A stretch of 64,000 nt of DNA. Source: Cognatundibacterium squillarum (lineage in GTDB: Bacteria; Pseudomonadota; Gammaproteobacteria; Burkholderiales; Burkholderiaceae_D). This document shows, piece by piece, positions 1-8,127 of the stretch. The notes beneath the pieces were generated by a model. That model searched no databases and was not told where the DNA came from. It saw only the letters and a list, made by a program, of their open reading frames with translations. Location of the stretch: NCBI RefSeq assembly GCF_014652435.1, contig NZ_BMYU01000001.1, positions 744,001 through 808,000 on the forward strand, written 5' to 3'. Positions within the stretch are counted from its first letter, which is position 1. Every line of letters begins with the position of its first letter. The translations under genes and the position numbers were made by a program.

Positions 1-1606
1 TGGTCGTAATGTCGTGAACAACAGCCGCTGGGGCGTGGCGACAGCACTGTCTTACGGCTTGGGCAGCAACACCCGCTTCCATCTGAACTATCTGCATGTG
101 CAGCAGGACAATATTCCGGATGGCGGCGTACCGACCATCGGCCTGCCGGGCTACAGCTCGCCGGATGCAAAACGTCCGTTCATCAGCAACGCTGCCAAAG
201 TCGATCCGTCCAATTTCTACGGCTCTTCTTCTGACTTCGACAAAGTCAAACTGGACATGCTGACTGCACGCGCTGAGCATGATTTCAGTGACAAAGTCCG
301 CCTGATCAATACCGCACGTTACGGCAAAACTACCCAGAATTATCTGCTGACGGCATTTATGGCAAATCCTGCCAATCTGGTGACGCCATCTGCAACCGAT
401 CCTTCCGGCTGGACACTGGCGCGCAGCATCCGCACCCTGAAAGATCAGGTCAATGAAGTGCTGACCAACCAGACCAATCTGCAGGCAGAACTGACTGCAG
501 GTGGGATCAAGCACACCCTGCTGGGCGGTATGGAATTCACCTATGAAAAACAAAATACCTGGGGCTACAGCGGCACTGGTACTTTGCCTGCCGCCAATCT
601 GTACCGTCCGAATCCGGATGATGCGGTAAGCGGCCTGAATCTGGTACGCAATGGCGTATTCACCCGTGGCAGCACCAGCACCGTCAGTGGCTACATCTTC
701 GACACGATGGAATTCAACCCGCAGTGGCAACTGAATGCCGGTGTCCGCCTTGATCGTTACAACACCGATTACAGCGCAGCATCGTTGTCGACTGCAACCA
801 GCAATCCGACGCTGCCAGTCGGCACTCTGGTGCCAACCAACCTGAATTCCAGCGGCAATCTGGTCAACTGGAAAACCGGTTTGCTGTACAAACCAACCAG
901 CTACAGCAGCGCCTATGTTTCGTATTCCACATCGAAACAACCACCAGGCGGCTCTAACTTTGCACTGAGCACTGCGTCCAGCAGCGCAGCCAATCCGAAA
1001 TTTGACCCGCAGGAAACACGCAATTTTGAAATCGGCACCAAATGGGATCTGCTGAAAGAAAAACTGTCGCTGACAGCCGCAATTTACCGTACCGATGTGA
1101 CCAACGAAGTCGTGCTGAACCAGGTTGATCAGCTGTACTACCAAACGGGTGCGAAACGTGTGGATGGTCTGGAACTGGGCGTGACCGGCGCGATTAACCG
1201 CGACTGGCTGGTCAGTGCAGGTTATGCCTACATGAAGACCAGCGTACAGTCCGGTCCGAATGTGACTGCCAACGGCGAAAACAATCTGGCTTATGCGCCA
1301 AAACAAGCTTTCACGCTGTGGAGCTCGTATCAGGTTCAAAAAGGCTGGAAAATCGGTGGCGGCGCGCGCTTTGTGGATGCACTGCTGCGCGGCACGGATG
1401 GTGCAGTCGGTACACCGGCGAAATCAGACAGCTACTGGGTTCTGGATGCAATGACCAGCTACAGTGTGAATAAAAATATTGACCTGCAGCTCAACGTCAA
1501 TAACCTGCTGGATAAAACCTATGTCGCAGCGATCAATAAGAGCGGCTATCGCTACACCCCCGGCACACCGCGTGCGGTGACTCTGGGCGTGAATGTGAAG
1601 TTCTGA
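1..1606 (+). CDS. TonB-dependent siderophore receptor, C-terminal part (cut by window start)
   Basis: Outer-membrane beta-barrel receptor for TonB-driven uptake of a ferric siderophore. The open frame is already running at base 2, so signal peptide, TonB box and plug lie upstream of the window; the GTG at 14 is internal. About 530 residues of barrel are visible, with alternating aromatic strands, the siderophore-receptor-like segment NIPDGGVPTIGLPGY near the left edge, a late segment LNVNNLLDKTYVAA and a terminal phenylalanine (VKF) typical of BAM-inserted barrels. A PiuC-type oxygenase follows after a strong terminator, as in the fiu-ybiX and piuA-piuC pairs of other proteobacteria, which points to a catecholate-type receptor. 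The ligand cannot be read from sequence. Fur control is expected for the family, but the promoter is outside the window. Confidence 0.9.
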   Translation, partial: GRNVVNNSRWGVATALSYGLGSNTRFHLNYLHVQQDNIPDGGVPTIGLPGYSSPDAKRPFISNAAKVDPSNFYGSSSDFDKVKLDMLTARAEHDFSDKVRLINTARYGKTTQNYLLTAFMANPANLVTPSATDPSGWTLARSIRTLKDQVNEVLTNQTNLQAELTAGGIKHTLLGGMEFTYEKQNTWGYSGTGTLPAANLYRPNPDDAVSGLNLVRNGVFTRGSTSTVSGYIFDTMEFNPQWQLNAGVRLDRYNTDYSAASLSTATSNPTLPVGTLVPTNLNSSGNLVNWKTGLLYKPTSYSSAYVSYSTSKQPPGGSNFALSTASSSAANPKFDPQETRNFEIGTKWDLLKEKLSLTAAIYRTDVTNEVVLNQVDQLYYQTGAKRVDGLELGVTGAINRDWLVSAGYAYMKTSVQSGPNVTANGENNLAYAPKQAFTLWSSYQVQKGWKIGGGARFVDALLRGTDGAVGTPAKSDSYWVLDAMTSYSVNKNIDLQLNVNNLLDKTYVAAINKSGYRYTPGTPRAVTLGVNVKF

Positions 1607-1630
1607 TCGCCAGCATGATCTGATGTCTGC

Positions 1631-1669
1631 AAAACTGCCCTGCCGGTGAACGTCAGGGCAGTTTTTTTT
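1631..1669 (+). terminator. Rho-independent terminator after the siderophore receptor
   Basis: Stem AAAACTGCCCTG / CAGGGCAGTTTT with an 11-nt loop, running into eight T. It lies 25 bases after the receptor stop codon and separates it from the oxygenase gene. Confidence 0.9.
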
Positions 1670-1715
1670 GGGCAATGATAAAAATTATCAAGATGAAACG
1701 AAGAGGAGTAAGACC

Positions 1716-2396
1716 ATGATGCTGCATATTCCCGGCGTACTGAGCAAAGAACAGGTACGCAACCTGCGTCAGAAATTACAGGAAAGCAACTGGGTGGACG
1801 GCCGCGAAACCGTCGGCGCACAAGGCGCTGTGGTCAAACAAAACCGCCAGCTGCCGGAACACGGCGAAGTTTCCCGCGCACTGAGCGAAGAATTGCTCGG
1901 CATTATCCGCCGTCATCCGGTATTTTTCGCCGCCGCACTGCCTTTGCATATTGTTCCGCCGCTGTTTAATGCGTATAGCGGCGGCGAACATTACGGTATG
2001 CATGTCGATGGATCTATCCGCCATTTGCCGGGCACCGGTCAGAGCATCCGTACCGATGTCTCAACGACGCTGTTTTTGTGTGAGCCGGATGAATACGAAG
2101 GTGGCGATCTGGTGGTCAGCGATACTTACGGCACGCATGAAGTGAAATTACCGGCTGGCGACATGATCGTTTATCCGTCCACCAGTCTGCATCAGGTGAT
2201 GCCGGTTACCGCCGGTGAACGGGTTTGCGCATTTTTCTGGAGCCAGAGCATGATCCGCGACGATGCGAAACGCGCCATGCTGTTTGAAATGGATAAGACC
2301 ATCACATCGCTGCGTGGTCAGATGGGTGACAGCACCGAAGTGGTACAACTGACGGCGCAGTATCACAATCTGTTGCGTATGTGGGCTGAAACCTGA
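1716..2396 (+). CDS. piuC: PKHD-type Fe(II)/2-oxoglutarate hydroxylase, PiuC/YbiX family
   Basis: Predicted cytoplasmic Fe(II)- and 2-oxoglutarate-dependent dioxygenase of the PiuC/YbiX family, which is habitually encoded next to TonB-dependent siderophore receptors and linked to iron uptake. Residues visible: the HxD metal pair H96 and D98 (in YGMHVDGS), the distal histidine H159 (TSLHQV) and R169 as the likely 2-oxoglutarate anchor (GERVCAFFW). The start at 1716 gives 226 aa, the usual family length, and follows GAGGAG with good spacing; an upstream in-frame ATG at 1668 lies inside the terminator and is unlikely. An adjacent ATG at 1719 is equally possible. The gene stands in the same direction as the receptor but behind its terminator, so it may have its own promoter. 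The substrate of this family is not established. Confidence 0.85.
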   Translation: MMLHIPGVLSKEQVRNLRQKLQESNWVDGRETVGAQGAVVKQNRQLPEHGEVSRALSEELLGIIRRHPVFFAAALPLHIVPPLFNAYSGGEHYGMHVDGSIRHLPGTGQSIRTDVSTTLFLCEPDEYEGGDLVVSDTYGTHEVKLPAGDMIVYPSTSLHQVMPVTAGERVCAFFWSQSMIRDDAKRAMLFEMDKTITSLRGQMGDSTEVVQLTAQYHNLLRMWAET

Positions 2397-2436
2397 GCGT
2401 TATCAGTCGCAAAAGGCAGCGCGGACAGTCCCAGAG

Positions 2437-2545
2437 TATGCAAATATCGTCATTTGCACTAAAACTGCCCTGCCCGCTCAGCCAGAGAATTCGCCGACGT
2501 TAGTCAAAAATGCCGTTTTTCCTGTGCTGAACACCGCATTTGAGC
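2437..2545 (-). repeat. Dispersed intergenic repeat, copy 1 (inverted orientation, long-gap subtype)
   Basis: Read on the minus strand it begins with the family core aaatgcggtgttcagcacag, has an expanded middle and then gacgtcggc...ctggctgagcgggcagg. It shares that expanded middle with the copy at 23427-23536. It lies between the convergent genes piuC and the zinc-ribbon protein. Its distal end (gcaaatgacgatatttgca) is more diverged than in most copies. Confidence 0.75.
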
Positions 2546-2598
2546 CAACAAACCGTCTGCGGACGGTTTTTTGTGTTTTACGGGCATCTGCCGTCTGA

Positions 2599-3711
2599 CT
2601 ATCCGGCTGCAGGCGGCGTGCTGACGGTTGGTGACAAGGAAGCATCCGCTGGCTGCGTATCCGTTTGGGTATCTTCTTTTGCCGCTGTTCCGCAGGAAGG
2701 GCAAAACGGGAAAAACGCGTTGTGGCGCAAACCGCAATGACCGCACTGGCGGAACAGTTTTAAGCCGCAGTGCATACAGAAATTCACGTTACCGCCTTCG
2801 GTCTGCACGACTTTGCGTTCGCAACCCGGGCAATGCGATTTCGCCATTGATTCCAGTGCTTTTTCATAGCGAATTTCATGCTTGCGCGCTTCCTGCGGAG
2901 CTGCCTGTTCCTGCTGCTTACGCTCCAGATAGGCTTTCAGCGCCGCGATTAATGCCCTGCCACCCCAGAAAGTCAGCACCGCGCCGACGCCATAACGGAT
3001 ATAGCCGCCAAAGCTTGGCAGGTAAGGCACCAGTTCAAAGAAAAACGCAAACAGCGCGAAAAAGCCGAAGCCCCAGATAAACGGCCACTGATCCGATTTG
3101 CGGTAGCGGCGGAATAACCAGATCGCCAGCGCCAGCACCGGCCCCACCAGTGCCAGCCGGAAACCGAAGGCTTTCAGGCTGTAGATACGGTTTGCTTCCA
3201 GAAATCGGTCATAGCCGGCCTGATTCAGCGTATTGATCTGCTGATTCAGCGCTTCCAGTTGTTCCGCGTTTTTACGGTGTGCATCCTCCACAGACGCGAC
3301 CGCTGCCTCCACGGTTTTTTGTTGCTTCAGTAACTGATCCAGATTGCGCGCCCTGAGCACCACTTCAGGATTCTGCTCGGATTGTCCGGTTGAGCGTCGC
3401 GCTTCTTTCCAGTTATCAAAACTTTCTTTTTCGTGCTGATACTGATCCCGCGCCTTTTGCAATTGATCAGACTGGGTACGCGCCGATTCCTGCAGTGATT
3501 GCTCACGCTGCAGCAAGGGTGCGCGTTGCTGCTCCAGATTGCTGAGTGCCGCCTTATCCTGAAAATCTTCCACTGCCGGTGCGCGGGATACCGATGGCAC
3601 ATCGGCAATCAGACTGGCACCGACCTGCGTCAGAAAATAAGCAAATAAAACGGCAACACACCACTGACCGATCCGGAACAGGCGTTCCGGCGCGCGTAAC
3701 TGCTGATACAT
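2599..3711 (-). CDS. Membrane protein with coiled coil and C-terminal double zinc ribbon
   Basis: A 370-aa protein of unknown function. It has one N-terminal membrane segment (about residues 15-35), then a long charged, glutamine-rich helical region (about 45-170) expected to form a coiled coil. Two or three hydrophobic segments follow (about 185-255). The C-terminus holds four CxxC knuckles (CPGC, CMHC, CGHC, CPSC, about residues 295-345), enough for two zinc ribbons, and ends in a low-complexity Thr/Pro/Ala tail. The layout suggests an inner-membrane protein with a periplasmic coiled coil and a cytoplasmic zinc-ribbon platform; this topology is an inference. It precedes the GNAT gene on the minus strand by 34 bases but shares no clear functional context. 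I cannot assign a family beyond zinc-ribbon domain-containing protein. Confidence 0.8.
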   Translation of the reverse strand: MYQQLRAPERLFRIGQWCVAVLFAYFLTQVGASLIADVPSVSRAPAVEDFQDKAALSNLEQQRAPLLQREQSLQESARTQSDQLQKARDQYQHEKESFDNWKEARRSTGQSEQNPEVVLRARNLDQLLKQQKTVEAAVASVEDAHRKNAEQLEALNQQINTLNQAGYDRFLEANRIYSLKAFGFRLALVGPVLALAIWLFRRYRKSDQWPFIWGFGFFALFAFFFELVPYLPSFGGYIRYGVGAVLTFWGGRALIAALKAYLERKQQEQAAPQEARKHEIRYEKALESMAKSHCPGCERKVVQTEGGNVNFCMHCGLKLFRQCGHCGLRHNAFFPFCPSCGTAAKEDTQTDTQPADASLSPTVSTPPAAG

Positions 3712-3745
3712 AGACTCTCCGTAAAATCCGGCGAAAAAGCGGGCA

Positions 3746-4231
3746 TCAGCCCACTTTCATCGCCTGCAGGGAAACGCTTTTACCGTTTGGCAAGCGCTGA
3801 CGACCGACTTCTTCAAAACCAAAGCCGTGATGGAATTTTTCAGATACCGGATTGGGCGGATCGACATCGTATTCACAGGTCAGCAGCGGTGCGCCCGTTT
3901 CCTGCGCAAATGCCAGCACCCGTTCGTACAGCAAGCCGCCAACACCCAGCCCGCGCACATCTTCACCGATCACAATGCGGTCGATGTACAGAAACTGCGG
4001 ATAACGCGCCGCGAACCACTGGTAATTCAGGCTGTCGTAATCGGCGCCTTCGCGGAATGCGAGTACAAACCCGACCACCTTTCCGTCCAGTTCCACCACC
4101 TGATGCCAGACAGCTTCCTGCTGCAAGTGCGCAAGCCGCGCAGCATCCATAGGACTCAGCAAATGGACAGAATCCGCATTCAGGGCGAGGATTGCCTCGC
4201 CATCCTGCGGTAATGCATTCCGTATCTTCAT
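3746..4231 (-). CDS. GNAT-family N-acetyltransferase
   Basis: A 161-aa cytoplasmic acetyl-CoA-dependent acyltransferase. The conserved motif A is visible as IDRIVIGEDVRGLGVGGLLY, with the acetyl-CoA pyrophosphate loop RGLGVG at residues 93-98. The downstream CEYDVDPPNPVSEKFHHGFGF segment is the usual motif B region of this subfamily (asparagine-proline then Y/F-x-x-x-GF). The substrate is not predictable. It starts with ATG and lies 27 bases from the stop side of the cyclophilin gene, so the minus-strand genes from 5209 to 2599 could be co-transcribed. Confidence 0.85.
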   Translation of the reverse strand: MKIRNALPQDGEAILALNADSVHLLSPMDAARLAHLQQEAVWHQVVELDGKVVGFVLAFREGADYDSLNYQWFAARYPQFLYIDRIVIGEDVRGLGVGGLLYERVLAFAQETGAPLLTCEYDVDPPNPVSEKFHHGFGFEEVGRQRLPNGKSVSLQAMKVG

Positions 4232-4258
4232 GTCAGCCTCCGGCTCTTTGTCCTGAAA

Positions 4259-5209
4259 TCAGGATTGTTTTGCCCTGACCGGGATCGCCACATTACACAA
4301 ATCCACATAAGCTGCAGGCACCTTGTACCAGTCGCCGCCACGATTCCGCAGGGCTTCTTTGATACGCCCGAACACCGGTGCATCGGTACGTATTACTTCC
4401 AGCGCACTGCGCTCCGCTTCCGGTACATCCGCTGCCATACGAACGGCTTTCACCGGCGTGCGTTCTTCTGCTTTCTCATAAAAACCCAGCGCACCTGAAC
4501 CGCGTGGCAGCGTGGTCAGCAATTCCATGCCCTTCATCACGCGCCCCACCACTGCGATATTCCGGTCCAGCTGGCGCGGTGCATGACCAATCACCACGTA
4601 CAGCGAGGTGCCGGAGCCACTGTCCAGCTCATTACCGCGTGCGACACCAACCGCGCCGTAGCAATGAGCAAGCCAGGTTTGCTGCGTTTTCGGGTCCCGC
4701 CCCGCTGCAAATCCGTTCACATGCCCTGCCTGCGGTGCAAAACCATCGCGATCCGGTAAGGCGCTGAATACTTGCCCTGCCGGTACGGGTACGGTGAATT
4801 CCGGTGGCAGTTTGCTTTTGGCTTTTTTCAGCTCGCGCTTTTCATCCGGATCGGCCCATTGCACCACATAGTTTTCATGCGAACGCACAATCGCCAATCC
4901 ATCATAGTATCCCTCGCGTACCAGTGTGCGGATATTGTCAGCGTGGGCTGGCGCAAATTCAGGTGCCAGCTCGATCACGACGCGGCCTTTTTCCAGTTCG
5001 AGATACAAAGTATTTTCCGGATTCAGCGGACGCCAGTCGCCGGGTTGCGACGCTTTCAAAATATCGCCCACCGACTGATACGGCTTCGCGGCTTTTTCTG
5101 CTTTGAGCGATTTACCTGCATCAGCTGCCTGTACTGCGCCGCTGATCAGCATACCGGCCACACCGGCTGCCAGACAAAGTTGTGCTGCACGTGTTGCGTG
5201 TTTCTTCAT
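4259..5209 (-). CDS. Exported cyclophilin-type peptidyl-prolyl cis-trans isomerase
   Basis: Predicted periplasmic prolyl isomerase of 316 aa. A signal peptide with a long alanine-rich core ends around residues 28-29 (AVQAA|DAG). The cyclophilin fold spans about residues 65-255: VVIELAPEFAPAHADNIRTL at its start matches the beta-strand and helix that open all cyclophilins, and YYDGLAIVRSHENYVVQWAD is the equivalent of the FHRVIxxFMxQGGD catalytic stretch, with R in the place of the conserved arginine. Large insertions and an approximately 60-residue C-terminal extension make it longer than minimal PpiA (about 190 aa). Because the QGGD motif is altered to VQWAD, activity should not be taken for granted. 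Confidence 0.8.
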   Translation of the reverse strand: MKKHATRAAQLCLAAGVAGMLISGAVQAADAGKSLKAEKAAKPYQSVGDILKASQPGDWRPLNPENTLYLELEKGRVVIELAPEFAPAHADNIRTLVREGYYDGLAIVRSHENYVVQWADPDEKRELKKAKSKLPPEFTVPVPAGQVFSALPDRDGFAPQAGHVNGFAAGRDPKTQQTWLAHCYGAVGVARGNELDSGSGTSLYVVIGHAPRQLDRNIAVVGRVMKGMELLTTLPRGSGALGFYEKAEERTPVKAVRMAADVPEAERSALEVIRTDAPVFGRIKEALRNRGGDWYKVPAAYVDLCNVAIPVRAKQS

Positions 5210-5387
5210 TGCGCCCCCGTTATTGTTCTGATGTTTTTAAGATGAATCTCCGTAACCGTGCCGGACACGGCGGCATAGGCCTTTTGCATATTTCGCAAAC
5301 AATGACCTTACTGCAAGGCTGCAGCCTTGTCCAGACGACATCCCTTACCATTTATCTGAAAACAAAGAGGAATGCACGGTATGAAAG

Positions 5388-5450
5388 TTGCTTAAAGCGA
5401 CGGCTTTTGATAAATTAATTTTTTTACATTACCACCAAGCGGCGGTAATG
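5388..5450 (+). promoter_or_regulatory. Possible promoter with adjoining inverted repeat upstream of the ClpP-fold gene
   Basis: In the 355-base gap between two divergent genes, TTGCTT (5388-5393), 17 bases, then TAAATT (5411-5416) resemble -35 and -10 boxes. Immediately downstream is the perfect inverted repeat CATTACC / GGTAATG (5427-5433 and 5444-5450, 10-base loop), which could be an operator or a hairpin at the 5' end of the transcript. The rest of 5210-5564 shows no gene that I can support. Confidence 0.35.
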
Positions 5451-5564
5451 CAGACAGGACAGCGCTCCTGCAAGCCTGCAAAGGCAAACGACCGCGACGA
5501 TAACGCGGAACCACAACAATCTCCGGCTGCCATTGCTGCCGGTTCAACGCCGAGAAAAATCCTT

Positions 5565-6584
5565 ATGGAACAAGCACAAAACGATGCAATTCCGGTCAAA
5601 CAACCACCGGTATTGTTCAAAAAAACTCAGACCACCCTGAAAAAACTGTCTGCCATTCTGGGCGGACCGGTGATTTCTTACTGGAATGCTTCACGCGGTT
5701 CCGTCTGTCATAACGATGTGATCGCCTTGTACGAATTGCTGGGCAAACTGGGGCATCACGATACGTTGTATCTGTTTATTAAATCTGCCGGTGGCAATGG
5801 TCAGGCATCGCTGCGCTTAGTCAGCCTGTTGCGCCAGCACTGCAAAAAGCTGGTGGCACTGGTGCCGCTGGAATGCGCATCGGCTGCCACCATGATTACG
5901 CTGGGTGCGAATGACATCATGATGGGCCCGATGGCTTATCTGACCGCCGTGGATACTTCGCTGAATCATGCACTGTCACCGATCGACCGCGACAATGACC
6001 GCGTCAGCGTCAGTCTGGATGAGCTGAACCGTGTCATGCGTTTATGGGAAAGCCAGCAACAGGGCAAACCGCAGGGTGATAATCCGTATCAGTCGCTGTT
6101 CCAGTATGTGCATCCGCTGGTGATTGGTGCGGTGGACCGTGCGGAATCGCTGTCGATTATGCTGTGTAAAGAATTGCTGGCATATCACATCAAAGATCCG
6201 GCACGCGCCGATCAGATCGCGCAGGATCTGAACAGCAAATATCCTTCGCACAGTTATCCGATTCTGCTGAACGAAGCCGGCAAGCTCGGTCTGAATGTCA
6301 GCCCGATGGATTTGCAGGTGAATGCGCTGCTGCTGGAACTGAACCAGTACTACAGTGAAATGGGCCAGAAAGCGATTACCGATTTCGATGAAATCCGTTC
6401 GCACAGCAATGAAATCCTGAACATCTGGGAAGGTCTGGATACGCAGATCTTCTTCCAGCAGGATAAAGACTGGTTCTACCGTGCGGAAGAACGTCGCTGG
6501 ATTACGATGAATGACAATTCCGGCTGGCGTAAGCTGGAGCAAGTCGGCGGCAAAACCCGCAGCAGCCGTTTCCACATCGAATAA
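5565..6584 (+). CDS. ClpP/SppA-fold serine proteinase-like protein (SDH_sah family)
   Basis: A 339-aa cytoplasmic protein with a ClpP/crotonase-like fold, of the family annotated as SDH-type Clp-fold serine proteinase. Landmarks are the small-residue turn FIKSAGGNGQASL after the first beta-alpha unit and LECASAATMITLGANDIMMG, where S106 sits at the position of the ClpP/SppA nucleophile. The frame stays open upstream to 5388, but that extension is low-complexity and lacks a ribosome-binding site. I chose ATG 5565, which opens MEQAQNDAIPVKQPP directly before the conserved domain. The C-terminal 90 residues (tyrosine- and tryptophan-rich) are outside the protease fold. Substrates are unknown. 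No membrane segment is seen, unlike SppA. Confidence 0.75.
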   Translation: MEQAQNDAIPVKQPPVLFKKTQTTLKKLSAILGGPVISYWNASRGSVCHNDVIALYELLGKLGHHDTLYLFIKSAGGNGQASLRLVSLLRQHCKKLVALVPLECASAATMITLGANDIMMGPMAYLTAVDTSLNHALSPIDRDNDRVSVSLDELNRVMRLWESQQQGKPQGDNPYQSLFQYVHPLVIGAVDRAESLSIMLCKELLAYHIKDPARADQIAQDLNSKYPSHSYPILLNEAGKLGLNVSPMDLQVNALLLELNQYYSEMGQKAITDFDEIRSHSNEILNIWEGLDTQIFFQQDKDWFYRAEERRWITMNDNSGWRKLEQVGGKTRSSRFHIE

Positions 6585-6587
6585 AGC

Positions 6588-6686
6588 CAGAAAACAGGCC
6601 AAATGCGGTGTTCAGCACAGCGATCGGCTTGTCGTCGGCAGAAAGTCCGGCTCTCCGTGAATGACAAATGCGGATAGTTGCACAAT
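6588..6686 (+). repeat. Dispersed intergenic repeat, copy 2
   Basis: Begins 3 bases after the preceding stop codon. It carries the core aaatgcggtgttcagcacag, a 12-base variable gap, then cgtcggcagaaagtccggct, and ends with aaatgcggatagttgcacaa, which is itself an imperfect repeat of the core. It lies between convergent genes. Confidence 0.85.
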
Positions 6687-6715
6687 CCGTGCAAGTCTGA
6701 CGGGGTGATAAAATC

Positions 6716-6758
6716 AAAAAGCGCGTTCCGGTCATCATTACCGGAACGCGCTTTTTTT
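6716..6758. terminator. Bidirectional terminator between convergent genes
   Basis: Long perfect stem AAAGCGCGTTCCGGT / ACCGGAACGCGCTTT flanked by an A-run on the left and a T-run on the right, so it can end transcription of the ClpP-fold gene and of the minus-strand methyltransferase. Confidence 0.9.
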
Positions 6759-6786
6759 GAAATCAGAAGTGCGAATTGCGGGCAGA

Positions 6787-7719
6787 TCAGGCAGCTACCA
6801 GACCCGCGGCGACAGCTTCCTGCATTTGTGACGATTGCTGACGCAGACTGATACGCAAGCTGTTCTGCAACGCCGAAATCGGTGCGCCGGTATGGTAAGC
6901 GAACGACACATCCACAATATCACCGGCTTTTACCTGCACTGGTTCCGGCACCGGAATCGCCATATAGTGATTCAGCCAGTCAATTGTGGAACCGGTATCC
7001 AGCAACACTGCCAGCACATTTTTGGTCACAAAACGCAGCGCGGTCAGGGTGCCTGCGGTTTCAATCTGCAGACTGCCCTGCCAGCGCACCGCCAGCTCAT
7101 TCGGCTGACAAAAATCGATCACGCTGTACAGTACCGGCTGTCCCAGTTCCTGCGTATTCGCAGAAAACACGCCCGGCTGCGTGAACTGAATAATCGGTGC
7201 CTGATAACCCCAGAAATCATAGGTTTCCTGCAAAGGCTGCACCGCCATCAGCACGGCTTCCGGAATAAACACCGGCATTTTTGCGTCAGGGAAGCGCTGT
7301 GCATAACGGCGCTTGAAGCCTTCAATGACTTCAACTTGCTTTTCACGCAGCATCGCAACGTGAATCATTTCGCAAATCACAAAATCCACAGGCTCAGGTG
7401 GCAGGTATTCAAACGCATCGGCGTGAATCACTTCCACGCGCTCACCATAACGGTTTTTCGCCAGCAAGCGACGCGCTTCCGCCACCATGTCCGGATTAAA
7501 TTCCACGCAATACACTCTGGATGCGGATTGCGCCGCAAACCACGACAACACGCCGGTACCGCCGCCGAGTTCCAGTACTTTGGCGCCTTCAAACACATGG
7601 TGCTGAATTGCCGCTTTAAAATTGTCCATGCGGTTCGCGTCCATCAGCATATTGTGATGGTATTGCACCGGAATAAACTGCCCCAGATAGCAGCTTTCCG
7701 CTTCACGTTCTACCAGCAT
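6787..7719 (-). CDS. SAM-dependent methyltransferase resembling protein arginine methyltransferases
   Basis: A 310-aa class I methyltransferase. Motif I is VLELGGGTGVLSWFAA (E50 to G55 region), followed by the acidic end of beta-2 (YCVEFNP). Three features match eukaryotic PRMTs rather than generic small-molecule enzymes. First, YHHNMLMDANRMDNFKAAI stands where PRMTs have the H-x-x-ML-x-D-x-x-R helix. Second, EMIHVAMLRE has two glutamates nine residues apart, the spacing of the PRMT double-E loop. Third, the C-terminal half is beta-rich with P-x-x-V-x-x-GD, as in a PRMT barrel, with NHY near the place of the THW loop. The start at 7719 follows AAGGA; the open frame extends further upstream without support. 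Its substrate is unknown. It could instead methylate another nitrogen or oxygen. Confidence 0.75.
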   Translation of the reverse strand: MLVEREAESCYLGQFIPVQYHHNMLMDANRMDNFKAAIQHHVFEGAKVLELGGGTGVLSWFAAQSASRVYCVEFNPDMVAEARRLLAKNRYGERVEVIHADAFEYLPPEPVDFVICEMIHVAMLREKQVEVIEGFKRRYAQRFPDAKMPVFIPEAVLMAVQPLQETYDFWGYQAPIIQFTQPGVFSANTQELGQPVLYSVIDFCQPNELAVRWQGSLQIETAGTLTALRFVTKNVLAVLLDTGSTIDWLNHYMAIPVPEPVQVKAGDIVDVSFAYHTGAPISALQNSLRISLRQQSSQMQEAVAAGLVAA

Positions 7720-7840
7720 ATGTCGTCCTTCCCGTTTGAATGTGATCACTGTGCTGCCCGCACGCTGCGTGGCAGTACGCCTGCTGTCAGGCAGGAAGAT
7801 CAACCTGCTATGACACAGGCTGATTATCTCTGAGCGCACA

Positions 7841-7889
7841 AAAACAAAACGGCGAAGCAGAAGGTGATTTCCCCCTCTGTTCGCCGTTT
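7841..7889 (-). terminator. Terminator after the small exported protein gene
   Basis: Inverted repeat AAACGGCGAA / TTCGCCGTTT (7847-7856 and 7880-7889) with a 23-base loop. On the minus strand it is followed by a T-rich tract (TTTTGTTTTT). It ends the FAH/small-protein unit. The remaining 7720-7840 gap holds nothing I can name. Confidence 0.6.
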
Positions 7890-7911
7890 GCACAACGGGA
7901 ATATCAGCAGA

Positions 7912-8127
7912 TCAGTTTTTTTCTATACTGCAACGCGCATCCAGATAGGCTTTTTTACCCTGCTCCCAGCCATCACCGGGCGAAGTCTGGGCGCAAATCC
8001 GCGCGTCGCTGGTTTTGCTACTCCACCAGTACCACGGCGCCGGTGCAGCCTGTGCCAGCGACAACAGGCTCAGCGCTGTTATGGCCAGTAAGCTGCGGCG
8101 AAAGAATGACTTTACTGAACGATCCAT
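7912..8127 (-). CDS. Small exported protein of unknown function
   Basis: A 71-aa protein with an obvious signal peptide (two arginines, then AITALSLLSLAQA, cleavage near residue 27), leaving a mature peptide of about 44 residues. The mature part is rich in tryptophan (WYWW) and has two cysteines that could form a disulfide (RICAQ and ARCSI). Its ATG overlaps the last codons of the upstream hydrolase gene by 16 bases, so it is probably translated from the same transcript. I do not recognise the family. Confidence 0.6.
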   Translation of the reverse strand: MDRSVKSFFRRSLLAITALSLLSLAQAAPAPWYWWSSKTSDARICAQTSPGDGWEQGKKAYLDARCSIEKN

